DNA of 45,198 nt from assembly GCA_022449945.1 (NCBI GenBank), contig JAKURM010000002.1, positions 22,214 through 67,411 on the forward strand, in the 5' to 3' direction. Below the pieces are notes generated by a model. That model was given only the letters and a program-made list of their open reading frames with translations, was not told the origin of the DNA and ran no database searches. Each line of letters starts with the position of its first letter. The stretch's first letter is position 1. A program made the position numbers and the translations under genes. Shown here one piece after another: positions 19,640 through 27,783 of the stretch. The stretch is from Candidatus Thalassarchaeum sp. (GTDB lineage Archaea > Thermoplasmatota > Poseidoniia > Poseidoniales > Thalassarchaeaceae).

Positions 19640-20605
19640 TTAGAGGCCCACCATTCTACGATAGCGGTCCATCCTGCCATGGTACATCCCCCTCTCAAGT
19701 GACTGCAGATTCTCCGAGCCCAGTCCGCCTAGAGCAAATGAGGAAGTGACTACGGCATGAACCATTGCTGAACGCATCCCCTCTATATCATTCAGTATTC
19801 CTTTCCTATCGGACATGTTGGCTAGAAGGGCGCCGGCGAATGAGTCCCCACATCCAGTGGGATCTACGATTTCTTTTACAGGGAAGGCGGGCAGAACAAT
19901 GGTCCCGCATGGAAGATTGGCTAGGACACCCGAGGATCCCCTCTTCACAATCAGTGCCCTTGGTCCGCTACCCGCTTCCTTCCCACCATGGAGGCAGGCC
20001 CCTGACATTATTGGCTGGATTGCCTGGGTGAATACCTGCTCCCCAGATATGGCGCAAACCTCTTCCTCGTTCAATATTGCAATATCTGCCTTCCGAAGAG
20101 CTAGGGAGAGGGTCTCGAATTCCTGCTCGATCCAAAGCATGAACGTGTCGATTGCTGAAATCTCAACACTGGGGCACTGGTCGAGAACAGCAACTTGAGA
20201 GGAAGGGTGCGTGTTGGCGCAGAAGAGAACGTTTGGATTAATCCAAGGTTGGGGAATCTCGGGTTGAAATTCGTCAAGGACTAAGATTTCAGTTGAAATT
20301 GATTCAACGTTCTCCATCGATCCCTCATATCTGCAAGACCACCGAAACGTCTTACCATCTAGACGTTGGACCCCAGAAAAGTCAATCCCTAGACCCTCCA
20401 GTATCGATTGGTGCGAGTTTGAGAAGTCGTCCCCCACTGGCCCAACAATGCCTACCCTTGATGGCCCTCCTGGAACCTTGGGCAGATGGAATGACGATGC
20501 CACTCCCGAATGGATGGCTGAGCCCCCAAGAATGTCTGAACCACTAGCCTCGGGGGTCTCGATATCATCGTATCCTATGCTCCCAACGATTAACATCTCT
20601 ACCAA
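19640..20605 (-). CDS. PfkB-family carbohydrate/nucleoside kinase
   Basis: C-terminal 'VKEIVDPTGCGDSFAGALLANM' (DTGAGD-type motif); 'ALIVKRGSSGVLA'. Confidence 0.9.
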   Translation of the reverse strand: MVEMLIVGSIGYDDIETPEASGSDILGGSAIHSGVASSFHLPKVPGGPSRVGIVGPVGDDFSNSHQSILEGLGIDFSGVQRLDGKTFRWSCRYEGSMENVESISTEILVLDEFQPEIPQPWINPNVLFCANTHPSSQVAVLDQCPSVEISAIDTFMLWIEQEFETLSLALRKADIAILNEEEVCAISGEQVFTQAIQPIMSGACLHGGKEAGSGPRALIVKRGSSGVLANLPCGTIVLPAFPVKEIVDPTGCGDSFAGALLANMSDRKGILNDIEGMRSAMVHAVVTSSFALGGLGSENLQSLERGMYHGRMDRYRRMVGL

Positions 20606-20606
20606 T

Positions 20607-21953
20607 CTAATTCCCCCCTGACAATAGCGTGGGATGACTGGTCAAGTAGTCTGTGGTAATCCTTCTTTCTCTGAAATCCTGTTCCTCCAATATGGCTCTG
20701 TGTAATGGAATCAAGGTGTCGACACCAAGTAGAATCGTCTCATCTAGTGCAGAGTCCAACTTTTCTATCGCCTCTTCTCTTGTTCCAGCCCATGCAATAA
20801 TTTTCGCCAATAGTGAGTCAAAAGAGCCAGGCATGTCATATCCAGAATGTGCGTGCGAGTCGACTCTTATTCCAGGCCCACCCGGCCAGTGACATTCCCA
20901 TATCTTTCCAGGTGATGGTTCCAATGTCATTGGATTCTCGGCATTTATCCTTGCTTGGATTGCATGGCCAGACCATCTAATCTCAGACTGTGAAATGGGA
21001 ATTGGCTCCCCTGCAGCAATTTGAATTCCAATTGAGACCAGATCCAAACCGGTGATCATCTCTGTTACTGTGTGTTCTACTTGTACTCGAGGGTTTACTT
21101 CCATGAAGTAGAATTCGCCATTTGCATTCCTGAGGAACTCAAAGGTTGCAAGGCCGCTGTACCCGATTGCCTCGGCACCAGCAACTACTCTTGAACCAAG
21201 TGCTTCCCTTTCCTCTTCACTTAGCCATGGCCCTTCCTCGATTATCTTCTGATGCCTTCTTTGGATAGAGCAGAATCTTTCCCCGATGTGTACTGCCCTT
21301 TTTCCGTCCCCAACAACCTGGAACTCGATATGTTCTGCTCTGTCGATGAACTCCTCGATGAATACCCTGTCGTCGCCGAATGCGGATAGAGCTCTGCTTT
21401 GGCACATCCTCAATGCAGAGTCGAAATCATCCTTGTCGTGGACCACCTGCATCCCAATACCACCCCCTCCTGATGCGGCCTTAATCATGAGTGGGAATCC
21501 GATGGAATTGGCAATTTCTAATGCCTCCCCCGGACTGGTGATTGGTTCGTCAGTCCCTCTTGCTACGGGAATCCCCGCATTGGACATCGCCTTCCTAGCT
21601 GCAATTTTGTCCCCCAGAAGGCGTAGTGAATCTGGAGACGGTCCGATGAAAGTAATTCCCTCTTCTGCGAGTCTCTGAGCAAAAGATGGGTTCTCCGACA
21701 AGAAGCCGTATCCCGGGTGAACTGCATCAGCACCAGTCTCTTTTGCTGCTGAGACAATTGCTTCTATATCCAAGTAGGATGCAAGTGGGTCATCCCTAGG
21801 AATGAAATATCCTTCATCAGCAAGTCTGACTGGAAGAGATAGGCGATCCTCTCTTCCGTGTATCACTACTGATGAGACGCCCATGGAGCTCAGAGAACGT
21901 ACAATCCGAAGAGCGATCTCCCCTCGATTGGCGACCAAGACGCGGCGGAACAC
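20607..21953 (-). CDS. accC: Acyl-CoA carboxylase, biotin carboxylase subunit
   Basis: 'FRRVLVANRGEIALRIVRSLSSMG', 'DAVHPGYGFLSENPSFAQ', 'KAASGGGGIGMQVV', 'FYFMEVNPRVQVEHTVTEMITGLDLV'. Confidence 0.95.
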   Translation of the reverse strand: MFRRVLVANRGEIALRIVRSLSSMGVSSVVIHGREDRLSLPVRLADEGYFIPRDDPLASYLDIEAIVSAAKETGADAVHPGYGFLSENPSFAQRLAEEGITFIGPSPDSLRLLGDKIAARKAMSNAGIPVARGTDEPITSPGEALEIANSIGFPLMIKAASGGGGIGMQVVHDKDDFDSALRMCQSRALSAFGDDRVFIEEFIDRAEHIEFQVVGDGKRAVHIGERFCSIQRRHQKIIEEGPWLSEEEREALGSRVVAGAEAIGYSGLATFEFLRNANGEFYFMEVNPRVQVEHTVTEMITGLDLVSIGIQIAAGEPIPISQSEIRWSGHAIQARINAENPMTLEPSPGKIWECHWPGGPGIRVDSHAHSGYDMPGSFDSLLAKIIAWAGTREEAIEKLDSALDETILLGVDTLIPLHRAILEEQDFRERRITTDYLTSHPTLLSGGN

Positions 21954-21995
21954 AATGGCTCGCTAGGTACACTTTCGTATCAGTGAATCGGACAG

Positions 21996-23306
21996 TTAGT
22001 ATACGTCTCTTAGGTATCTTTTCTCGGTCTTCATGAGGCCCGTCTCAACGAATTCCTTTGCTTCTTCAAGGCTCATTCCACCAAATTCTGAGCATATTCC
22101 AATGAGTGTGCTGTGTACATCTTTTGCCATGTACTGTTTATCCCCGCAGACGTAGAAGTATGCCCCGTTATCAATCCAATTCCAAATCTCCTCGCCGCTA
22201 TTCTTCATCAGATGCTGAACATAGACTTTCTCGGAACCTTGGCGGGACCATGCCAGATCATGTTTTGTGATGAGTCCTTTCTCATTCCATTTCTTCATTT
22301 CGTCCCGATATAGGTACTCCCCTTCCTCGGTCCAGTCCCCAAAGAATAACCAGTTCCTACCTGTTGAGCCGTCTATCTCCCTTTGTTGGAGGAAGGCCCG
22401 AAACGGAGCTATTCCAGTTCCCGGACCCACCATGATAATGTCCTTTGAGCCGTCTTCTGGCAAAACAAATGACCTCGTAGGTGACATGAAAACTCCCACC
22501 TCTGTTGAGTTGGTCTCGCACTCGTCTGCCATGAATCCGGTGCAAAGGCCGGCTCTGCCCCTGCCATGGTGGCTGTATCTGACGATGGCTACTGTTAGGT
22601 GCACAGTTCCCTTCTCGAAATCAGGACTGCTAGCTATCGAATATAGCCGGGGTTTCAGACGATCCATTCCGTCTACCAGCTGTTGGGGCGTGAAACCTAT
22701 TCCGCCAAAGTCTGAGATAGAGTCGATGTAGTCTCTGGACCATATGTAATCCTCCATTGCTTTGGAGTCGGATGTTAGTTCTGATAGTAGAGTGGCATAG
22801 CTTTCCCCCACTGGACCCACTTCCACATAACCCTCTGGAAGGTCGCCTTCGCTTCCTGATCCGGCCCAATCTAGAAGCAGTGTACCATCCTTTGAAGAGT
22901 ATCTCTTCCTACTTGTGATGCTAATCTTTACTTGCGCAGAATCCTCAGGAGCCCTATTTGCAAGGCCCTCGATCCATTTCTTGGAGACTCTATGTATTTC
23001 AAATCGGTCAGTTAGTGCATCCCTTAGCATACAGGATCCCAAATGGGTTTCCACTTCCTCATCACCAGAGAAATTTGTAGCCAGCAGTATCTCGTCTGCC
23101 AACTCGGGAGGGCATCTTGGGATTACTGCCAATGCGTCTCCAGCCTTGTAATTGAGGCCCGAGTCCTTTAGTTCGAAAACAATGTGTCTAGTTTCCTTTT
23201 GTGAACTCTCCCCATTAAGGACAAAGTTTTGTGAAATGGTAGTCATGTATGGATTCTTGGCACTCCAGTCTGACATGCCTATTACCAAGCCATTGGAGTT
23301 GTTCAT
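21996..23306 (-). CDS. CysJ/CPR-type FAD/NAD(P)H reductase module lacking a flavodoxin domain
   Basis: 'KAGDALAVIPRC', 'RLYSIASSPDF', 'MVGPGTGIAPFRAFLQQRE', 'FYVCGDKQYMAKDVHSTL'. Confidence 0.85.
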   Translation of the reverse strand: MNNSNGLVIGMSDWSAKNPYMTTISQNFVLNGESSQKETRHIVFELKDSGLNYKAGDALAVIPRCPPELADEILLATNFSGDEEVETHLGSCMLRDALTDRFEIHRVSKKWIEGLANRAPEDSAQVKISITSRKRYSSKDGTLLLDWAGSGSEGDLPEGYVEVGPVGESYATLLSELTSDSKAMEDYIWSRDYIDSISDFGGIGFTPQQLVDGMDRLKPRLYSIASSPDFEKGTVHLTVAIVRYSHHGRGRAGLCTGFMADECETNSTEVGVFMSPTRSFVLPEDGSKDIIMVGPGTGIAPFRAFLQQREIDGSTGRNWLFFGDWTEEGEYLYRDEMKKWNEKGLITKHDLAWSRQGSEKVYVQHLMKNSGEEIWNWIDNGAYFYVCGDKQYMAKDVHSTLIGICSEFGGMSLEEAKEFVETGLMKTEKRYLRDVY

Positions 23307-23359
23307 CGCTTAAGAACGAATGTGGAAGTTGAGACTCCCGCAGAAGGAAGCATCAAGTC

Positions 23360-24175
23360 ATGGGTACCCCAACGAGAGTCGTGGCGGAGTTGAGGTTCCT
23401 AGGATCAGGAAACGCTTTCTCACCACCTGGAAGGATGCATGCACTGACACTTCTTGATGGTTCGATACTAATTGATGTCCCTCCGACGGTACTTACCCAG
23501 ATGCGAAATTTTGGAGTTTCGCCATCTCAAATTCGTCACCTCTTGATCACTCATTGGCATGCTGATCATTGTTTCGGATTTCCATTCTTGATGCTGGACA
23601 GATGGAAAATGGGAGGGATGGAGGGTCAATTGGAAAAATTACAGATACATTGCAGACCCGGTGGAAGAAAGAGACTGGCAGAACTATGCGAGGTCGGTTT
23701 TCCTGGTTCTTTGACTGAAGAGATTGAGGAAAGATGCTCCTGGAACGAGTCTGAGAGTGGAGAGCTCCCCCCTACTGATTGGATTTTCGAGAGGTTCCCC
23801 GTCCGGCATACGCCTGAGACAGATCCGCATGGTTACAAATTGGTCCACAAGAGTGGGCTCTCCATATTGCACTGTGGAGATTCGGGGCCTTGCGAAGAAA
23901 TTGAGCAGAGAGCTCGCAATTCGGACATTGTTATCCTAGAAATGGGAGTTCCTGATTTCGTAAAAAGCCCACATCATCACAACCCATCGGACGTAGTCTC
24001 CTTCCAAATGCGGCACCCCCATACTTCGGTGTTAGTAACTCACAACTTCTCAAAGTCTCAAGGTTCCGAAATTGGCTTCGAAATCCCGATATTGCCAGAG
24101 GGAATATTACAGATCGAAGATGGGGATTGTCTAGAAATTTCAGAATCGGGACAATTTTCTTTGATAAGAAAATAA
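23360..24175 (+). CDS. Metallo-beta-lactamase fold hydrolase (RNase Z-like)
   Basis: 'LRFLGSGNAFSPPGRMHALTLLDGSILIDVPP', 'LLITHWHADHCFGFPFLML'. Confidence 0.85.
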   Translation: MGTPTRVVAELRFLGSGNAFSPPGRMHALTLLDGSILIDVPPTVLTQMRNFGVSPSQIRHLLITHWHADHCFGFPFLMLDRWKMGGMEGQLEKLQIHCRPGGRKRLAELCEVGFPGSLTEEIEERCSWNESESGELPPTDWIFERFPVRHTPETDPHGYKLVHKSGLSILHCGDSGPCEEIEQRARNSDIVILEMGVPDFVKSPHHHNPSDVVSFQMRHPHTSVLVTHNFSKSQGSEIGFEIPILPEGILQIEDGDCLEISESGQFSLIRK

Positions 24176-24575
24176 TATTTTTCTTTACTAGTATATATAT
24201 TGGAAGAATAAAAATTACTAGTGTGGAAGTGATCAAGTGAATATTTCAATAATTTTTGACGTTTCCAAAAAAGATTTGGAGTGAAATTAAGGCAAGCTCC
24301 AAGAATGCTCGTGAGGCAATGGTGAGATGTATTTTTTACACTGGCAATATATTTTCACAAACGGATGACTGGGAGATACTGTGAATGACATCGATTTTAG
24401 AAATCACTATTCGAAATTGTAACTCTTTGTACCTGTCAAAACATCAATAATCGGGCTTCTCCCAAGACACTCTTATTACCACTGTCAACCTCGCTTGGTG
24501 GCACGCACTTCTAGCAATGAACCCAATGGGGTGGAGGACTGGCGATGAGTGATGAAAATAACAAGGTGAAAAAAA
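24176..24575. promoter_or_regulatory. Candidate replication origin region upstream of orc1/cdc6
   Basis: ~400 bp non-coding, very AT-rich at start (aataatatttttctttactagtatatatattgg); TTACTAGT at 24185 and 24215; inverted repeat TCCAAA-N5-TTTGGA at 24264-24280. Confidence 0.55.
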
Positions 24576-25814
24576 ATGGACGGGAATATTTTCGAGAAGA
24601 TTCTCGGCCAAGATAGTCTATTCACTGACCGTAAGGCATTTGATCATGCGTTCGAACCAAAGAGGCTGCCACACAGGGATCACGAGGTGGATGCTTTGGT
24701 CATGAATCTAGTAGACGCCCTGAATGGGCACATACCTTCCAATATGCTACTTTACGGGGTTCCGGGTTCAGGCAAGACCGTAGTAACCAGATACGTATTG
24801 GGGCAACTCAGAGAAAAGGGGAAAGAGATGGGGCAGTTAGTGAAAACATACGAGATAAATTGCCGGAATATGGATACAAAGTACAGGGTTGTCCAGTCCA
24901 TAGCCACCCAACTAGCCCAACGTGGTGATGTCCCTGTCCCATTCACTGGATGGCCAACTGACAGAGTTCTGGAAACATTGGTGGAAAGGATGAGCAGAGC
25001 AGGAGGAGTCCACATCATTGTCCTTGACGAAGTGGACAATTTAGTGGACAAGGGAGGAGACGACCTACTGTATGCGCTAACTAGTTTGAATACCCTACTA
25101 AGTGATGGGAGATGCTCAATAATTGGGATTAGCAACGACCTAAACTTCACCCAGCACCTTGACCCTAGAGTTAGTTCCCGCCTTAGTCAGGAAGACGTTG
25201 TTTTCCACCCGTACGTAGCAACTGAGATACAAAATATTCTGAGTGAGAGAGCTGCAATGGGTATTCGAGAAGAGGTGCTTGAAGAGGGCGTGATAAGGCT
25301 CTGTGCAGCCCTAGCTGCACAGGAGCACGGGGATGCCAGGAGGGCGCTTGATCTGCTCAGGATTTCAGTACAGAAGGCCGAACAGAGGGGGCAGGGCAAG
25401 GTGAACACAAAGCATGTTAGATTGGCACAGAGTCAACTCGAGTACGATCAGGTGACCCCTGTGGTTAGGACGTTGCCTCTTCATCAGAAATTAGTCCTCT
25501 TCTCGATCTGCATAAACGAAGAGAACGGGCTCAGGAACATTTCCACGGGCGAGATATACAGGACTTACTCCGAGGCATGCTCAAAAATAGGTATTGAGCC
25601 TCTTACGACCAGAAGGGTCTCGTCACTACTAAATGAGCTAGATACCATTGGCCTAATTATGGCTAGAAATGTAAGCAAGGGCAGGGGTGGGAGAAGCAAG
25701 CAGGTTAACTCTGCGATTCCAAAGGCAATAGATGCGATTGCACTAATGAGCGAAAACGAGCCCTTGGTCAATGAGGCTGCTCTGGGCAAGTACAACCTCC
25801 AAGGCCAGCTGTAG
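24576..25814 (+). CDS. cdc6: Orc1/Cdc6 replication initiator (AAA+ ATPase with winged helix)
   Basis: 'LLYGVPGSGKTVVTRYVL' Walker A, 'IIVLDEVDNLVDKGGDDLLYALT' Walker B, 'HGDARRALDLLRISVQKAEQRG' sensor 2. Confidence 0.96.
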   Translation: MDGNIFEKILGQDSLFTDRKAFDHAFEPKRLPHRDHEVDALVMNLVDALNGHIPSNMLLYGVPGSGKTVVTRYVLGQLREKGKEMGQLVKTYEINCRNMDTKYRVVQSIATQLAQRGDVPVPFTGWPTDRVLETLVERMSRAGGVHIIVLDEVDNLVDKGGDDLLYALTSLNTLLSDGRCSIIGISNDLNFTQHLDPRVSSRLSQEDVVFHPYVATEIQNILSERAAMGIREEVLEEGVIRLCAALAAQEHGDARRALDLLRISVQKAEQRGQGKVNTKHVRLAQSQLEYDQVTPVVRTLPLHQKLVLFSICINEENGLRNISTGEIYRTYSEACSKIGIEPLTTRRVSSLLNELDTIGLIMARNVSKGRGGRSKQVNSAIPKAIDAIALMSENEPLVNEAALGKYNLQGQL

Positions 25815-25819
25815 TTTGA

Positions 25820-26398
25820 ATGCCGACAACGGTTAAACCGAGGCGTCAGGTCGGCGGCTCGATGCCAGAAGGGGAGACAGAGTGGAAGGGCTCGTTGTTG
25901 CGGCCCAGTAAGGCCGCTTCGGTTGTAGCGATAATTCTGGGTTCATGGGCCCTATTGTTGAATTTACTGAACATCGTAATTGGGGTACATTCACAAGGTC
26001 AAAAGGTTCGCTGGATTGACTTCATCACTAATGGCTCCGATACGGGTCAGGCTCATGAGATAGGAATTCTCTTCCCCGACGATTTGGTTTTTGGCGGTAT
26101 CGGGGTTGTCATCTTTGTCGCGGGTTTCATTGGAATGGGTAGATCTGTCGAGGGGGGCTTTGCAAAATGGTTCAGTGAACTTCCAAAGAGTGTGATTTTC
26201 TCTAGTCTAATCTCGACAGGCGGTGGGGCAAGTAGGACCATAGGCAGTTGGATGATTGCCGCTGGCTTACTATTCTACTTCGTATGGAGTGCGCTGAACA
26301 CCACTTGGGTTGACCCCGGGGTATACTCAGTGATGATCGCTCTAGTGGCGATTGGCTTTGGAATCCACTCGATCGAAGACTCGGGTTCTATCCAGTAG
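25820..26398 (+). CDS. Uncharacterized membrane protein
   Basis: 192 aa with about four hydrophobic segments; immediately follows cdc6. Confidence 0.65.
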   Translation: MPTTVKPRRQVGGSMPEGETEWKGSLLRPSKAASVVAIILGSWALLLNLLNIVIGVHSQGQKVRWIDFITNGSDTGQAHEIGILFPDDLVFGGIGVVIFVAGFIGMGRSVEGGFAKWFSELPKSVIFSSLISTGGGASRTIGSWMIAAGLLFYFVWSALNTTWVDPGVYSVMIALVAIGFGIHSIEDSGSIQ

Positions 26399-27413
26399 AT
26401 TTTTCAAAACCCAGAAGGAGATTCCGGCACCTTTCCTTTGAGTCCTCGTCACACCATCTCAGGACTACGCCCTTCCCAGGTTGACCATACAGGACCGCAG
26501 AACCTATTGGAGCAAGTGGATGGATCACCAATGGGGCCAAATCCTCCTCTCCGTGAACCTTAATCAGGTGTTTTGAGCCATTTCTCTTCCACGAGCTAAT
26601 TGCATCCACACAGGCGTTAATTAGGGATTCAGTTATTGTTCCCGCCGGACTCTCACATTCCATTACTGAATCGTATAGAGAAAATTGGATTTGATCGGCA
26701 TCGGCCCACTCTTGACGCTTGGTGCGGCCATCAATAAGTGCAATATCGGGAATCTTGCCAACCTTCTGAAGGGTCAGGACAGTAACATCCCCAACTGCAA
26801 TTATACAACCGGAATCCATTATATCTTCTATTTCCCCCAATGCAGAAGTCATCGCTACCTGGGGTTCTGATTCAGGTCCAGAAAATAGTCTACCAAAGGG
26901 TTCCTTCAATTCTTCTTCAACCTTTGACGTAAGCTTTGAAATTCCATCATTAAATTGTGCTGGAATCCAAGGCTGACCAGATCTGTCAATGTGGCCAGAT
27001 CGAATTCGTGAGCTCGAAATTGGTTTACCATCCCAAGCAAGATCTTTGGCCACAGAAATTATTCGTAGTCCATCTAGACCCCTTTTTACTCGAATATTGT
27101 TAATTTTTTCACATTCGGACATTGTCTCAGAGGTGCACACTATTGCTGTTGCTTGACGGTGGCTTGTCGCAGGTCCGTGTTTATCATCAAGCGAGTGGAA
27201 TGAAACCCTCGATGAGGAATCTCCGAGAAAATGCTCGACTTCTGAGCATCTTTCTTCCCAATCCTTGATCAGAGAATTCTTGGATTTTGCAATTTCATCG
27301 TTAGTTATCCAGACCTCCAATGAGTGGCATTCGGAAAGGCCAATTTCGATAAGTGACTTGTGGCCATCATGAAACCTGTCGAATGTTCCTCCGATTAAGC
27401 CGACTTCGTGCAT
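26388..27413 (-). CDS. Bifunctional phosphopantetheine adenylyltransferase (archaeal CoaD type) fused to GTP-dependent dephospho-CoA kinase (DUF359 family)
   Basis: N-term 'GLIGGTFDRFHDGHKSLIEIGL' (HxGH) and 'ISSSRIRSG'; C-term 'IAVGDVTVLTLQKVGKIPDIALIDGRTKRQE' and 'VHGEEDLAPLVIHPLAPIGSAVLYGQPGKGVV'. Confidence 0.9.
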   Translation of the reverse strand: MHEVGLIGGTFDRFHDGHKSLIEIGLSECHSLEVWITNDEIAKSKNSLIKDWEERCSEVEHFLGDSSSRVSFHSLDDKHGPATSHRQATAIVCTSETMSECEKINNIRVKRGLDGLRIISVAKDLAWDGKPISSSRIRSGHIDRSGQPWIPAQFNDGISKLTSKVEEELKEPFGRLFSGPESEPQVAMTSALGEIEDIMDSGCIIAVGDVTVLTLQKVGKIPDIALIDGRTKRQEWADADQIQFSLYDSVMECESPAGTITESLINACVDAISSWKRNGSKHLIKVHGEEDLAPLVIHPLAPIGSAVLYGQPGKGVVLRWCDEDSKERCRNLLLGFEKSTG

Positions 27414-27459
27414 TGGTTTTCCACCATTGGGACTCTGATTTCACTTCTATGGAAAATTG

Positions 27460-27760
27460 TGTGCCCCGGGGCGTAACGGCAACCTTCACTGCTTGGCTCG
27501 GGCGCCTGACCCACCCCGGGACGTCTGTCGGACTGCGTGGTAGTCCCTTGATTCATTCTATTCCGTCCTCAGGGGACCTTCGCAATCCGGCCACCTGATT
27601 TGCGCCACAGTTCATCCCGAAAATCGGTCCCAGTGGTCTTCGACAGGTGGTCACCCAATCCGTGGTACCGTGTTTCACCCTCCACCTCCGGCGAGGGGGT
27701 TTCGTCCACACGGTGTTGCCGGTTGGGCAATCTCCGCCTCCCAATGGCCCTCATGAACCC
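27460..27760 (-). ncRNA. Structured non-coding RNA candidate (possible RNase P-like RNA; identity and strand unresolved)
   Basis: No credible ORF; perfect pairings 27478-27483/27715-27720, 27667-27673/27708-27714, 27591-27597/27644-27650, 27543-27547/27573-27577, 27530-27534/27542-27546. Confidence 0.55.
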
Positions 27761-27783
27761 AACGGTCGAAGGAAAAATCGAAC

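Noticed and set aside
27469-27480. GCCCCGGGGC-type palindrome considered as restriction/recombination site or terminator
   Set aside because: Single occurrence, no T-tract or flanking repeats; likely a stem of the candidate RNA
27490-27515. SRP RNA helix-8-like GUCAGG...AAGCAG on the minus strand
   Set aside because: Tetraloop is not GNAR-like and the remaining 3' sequence is too short for helix 5; kept only as an alternative for the structured RNA
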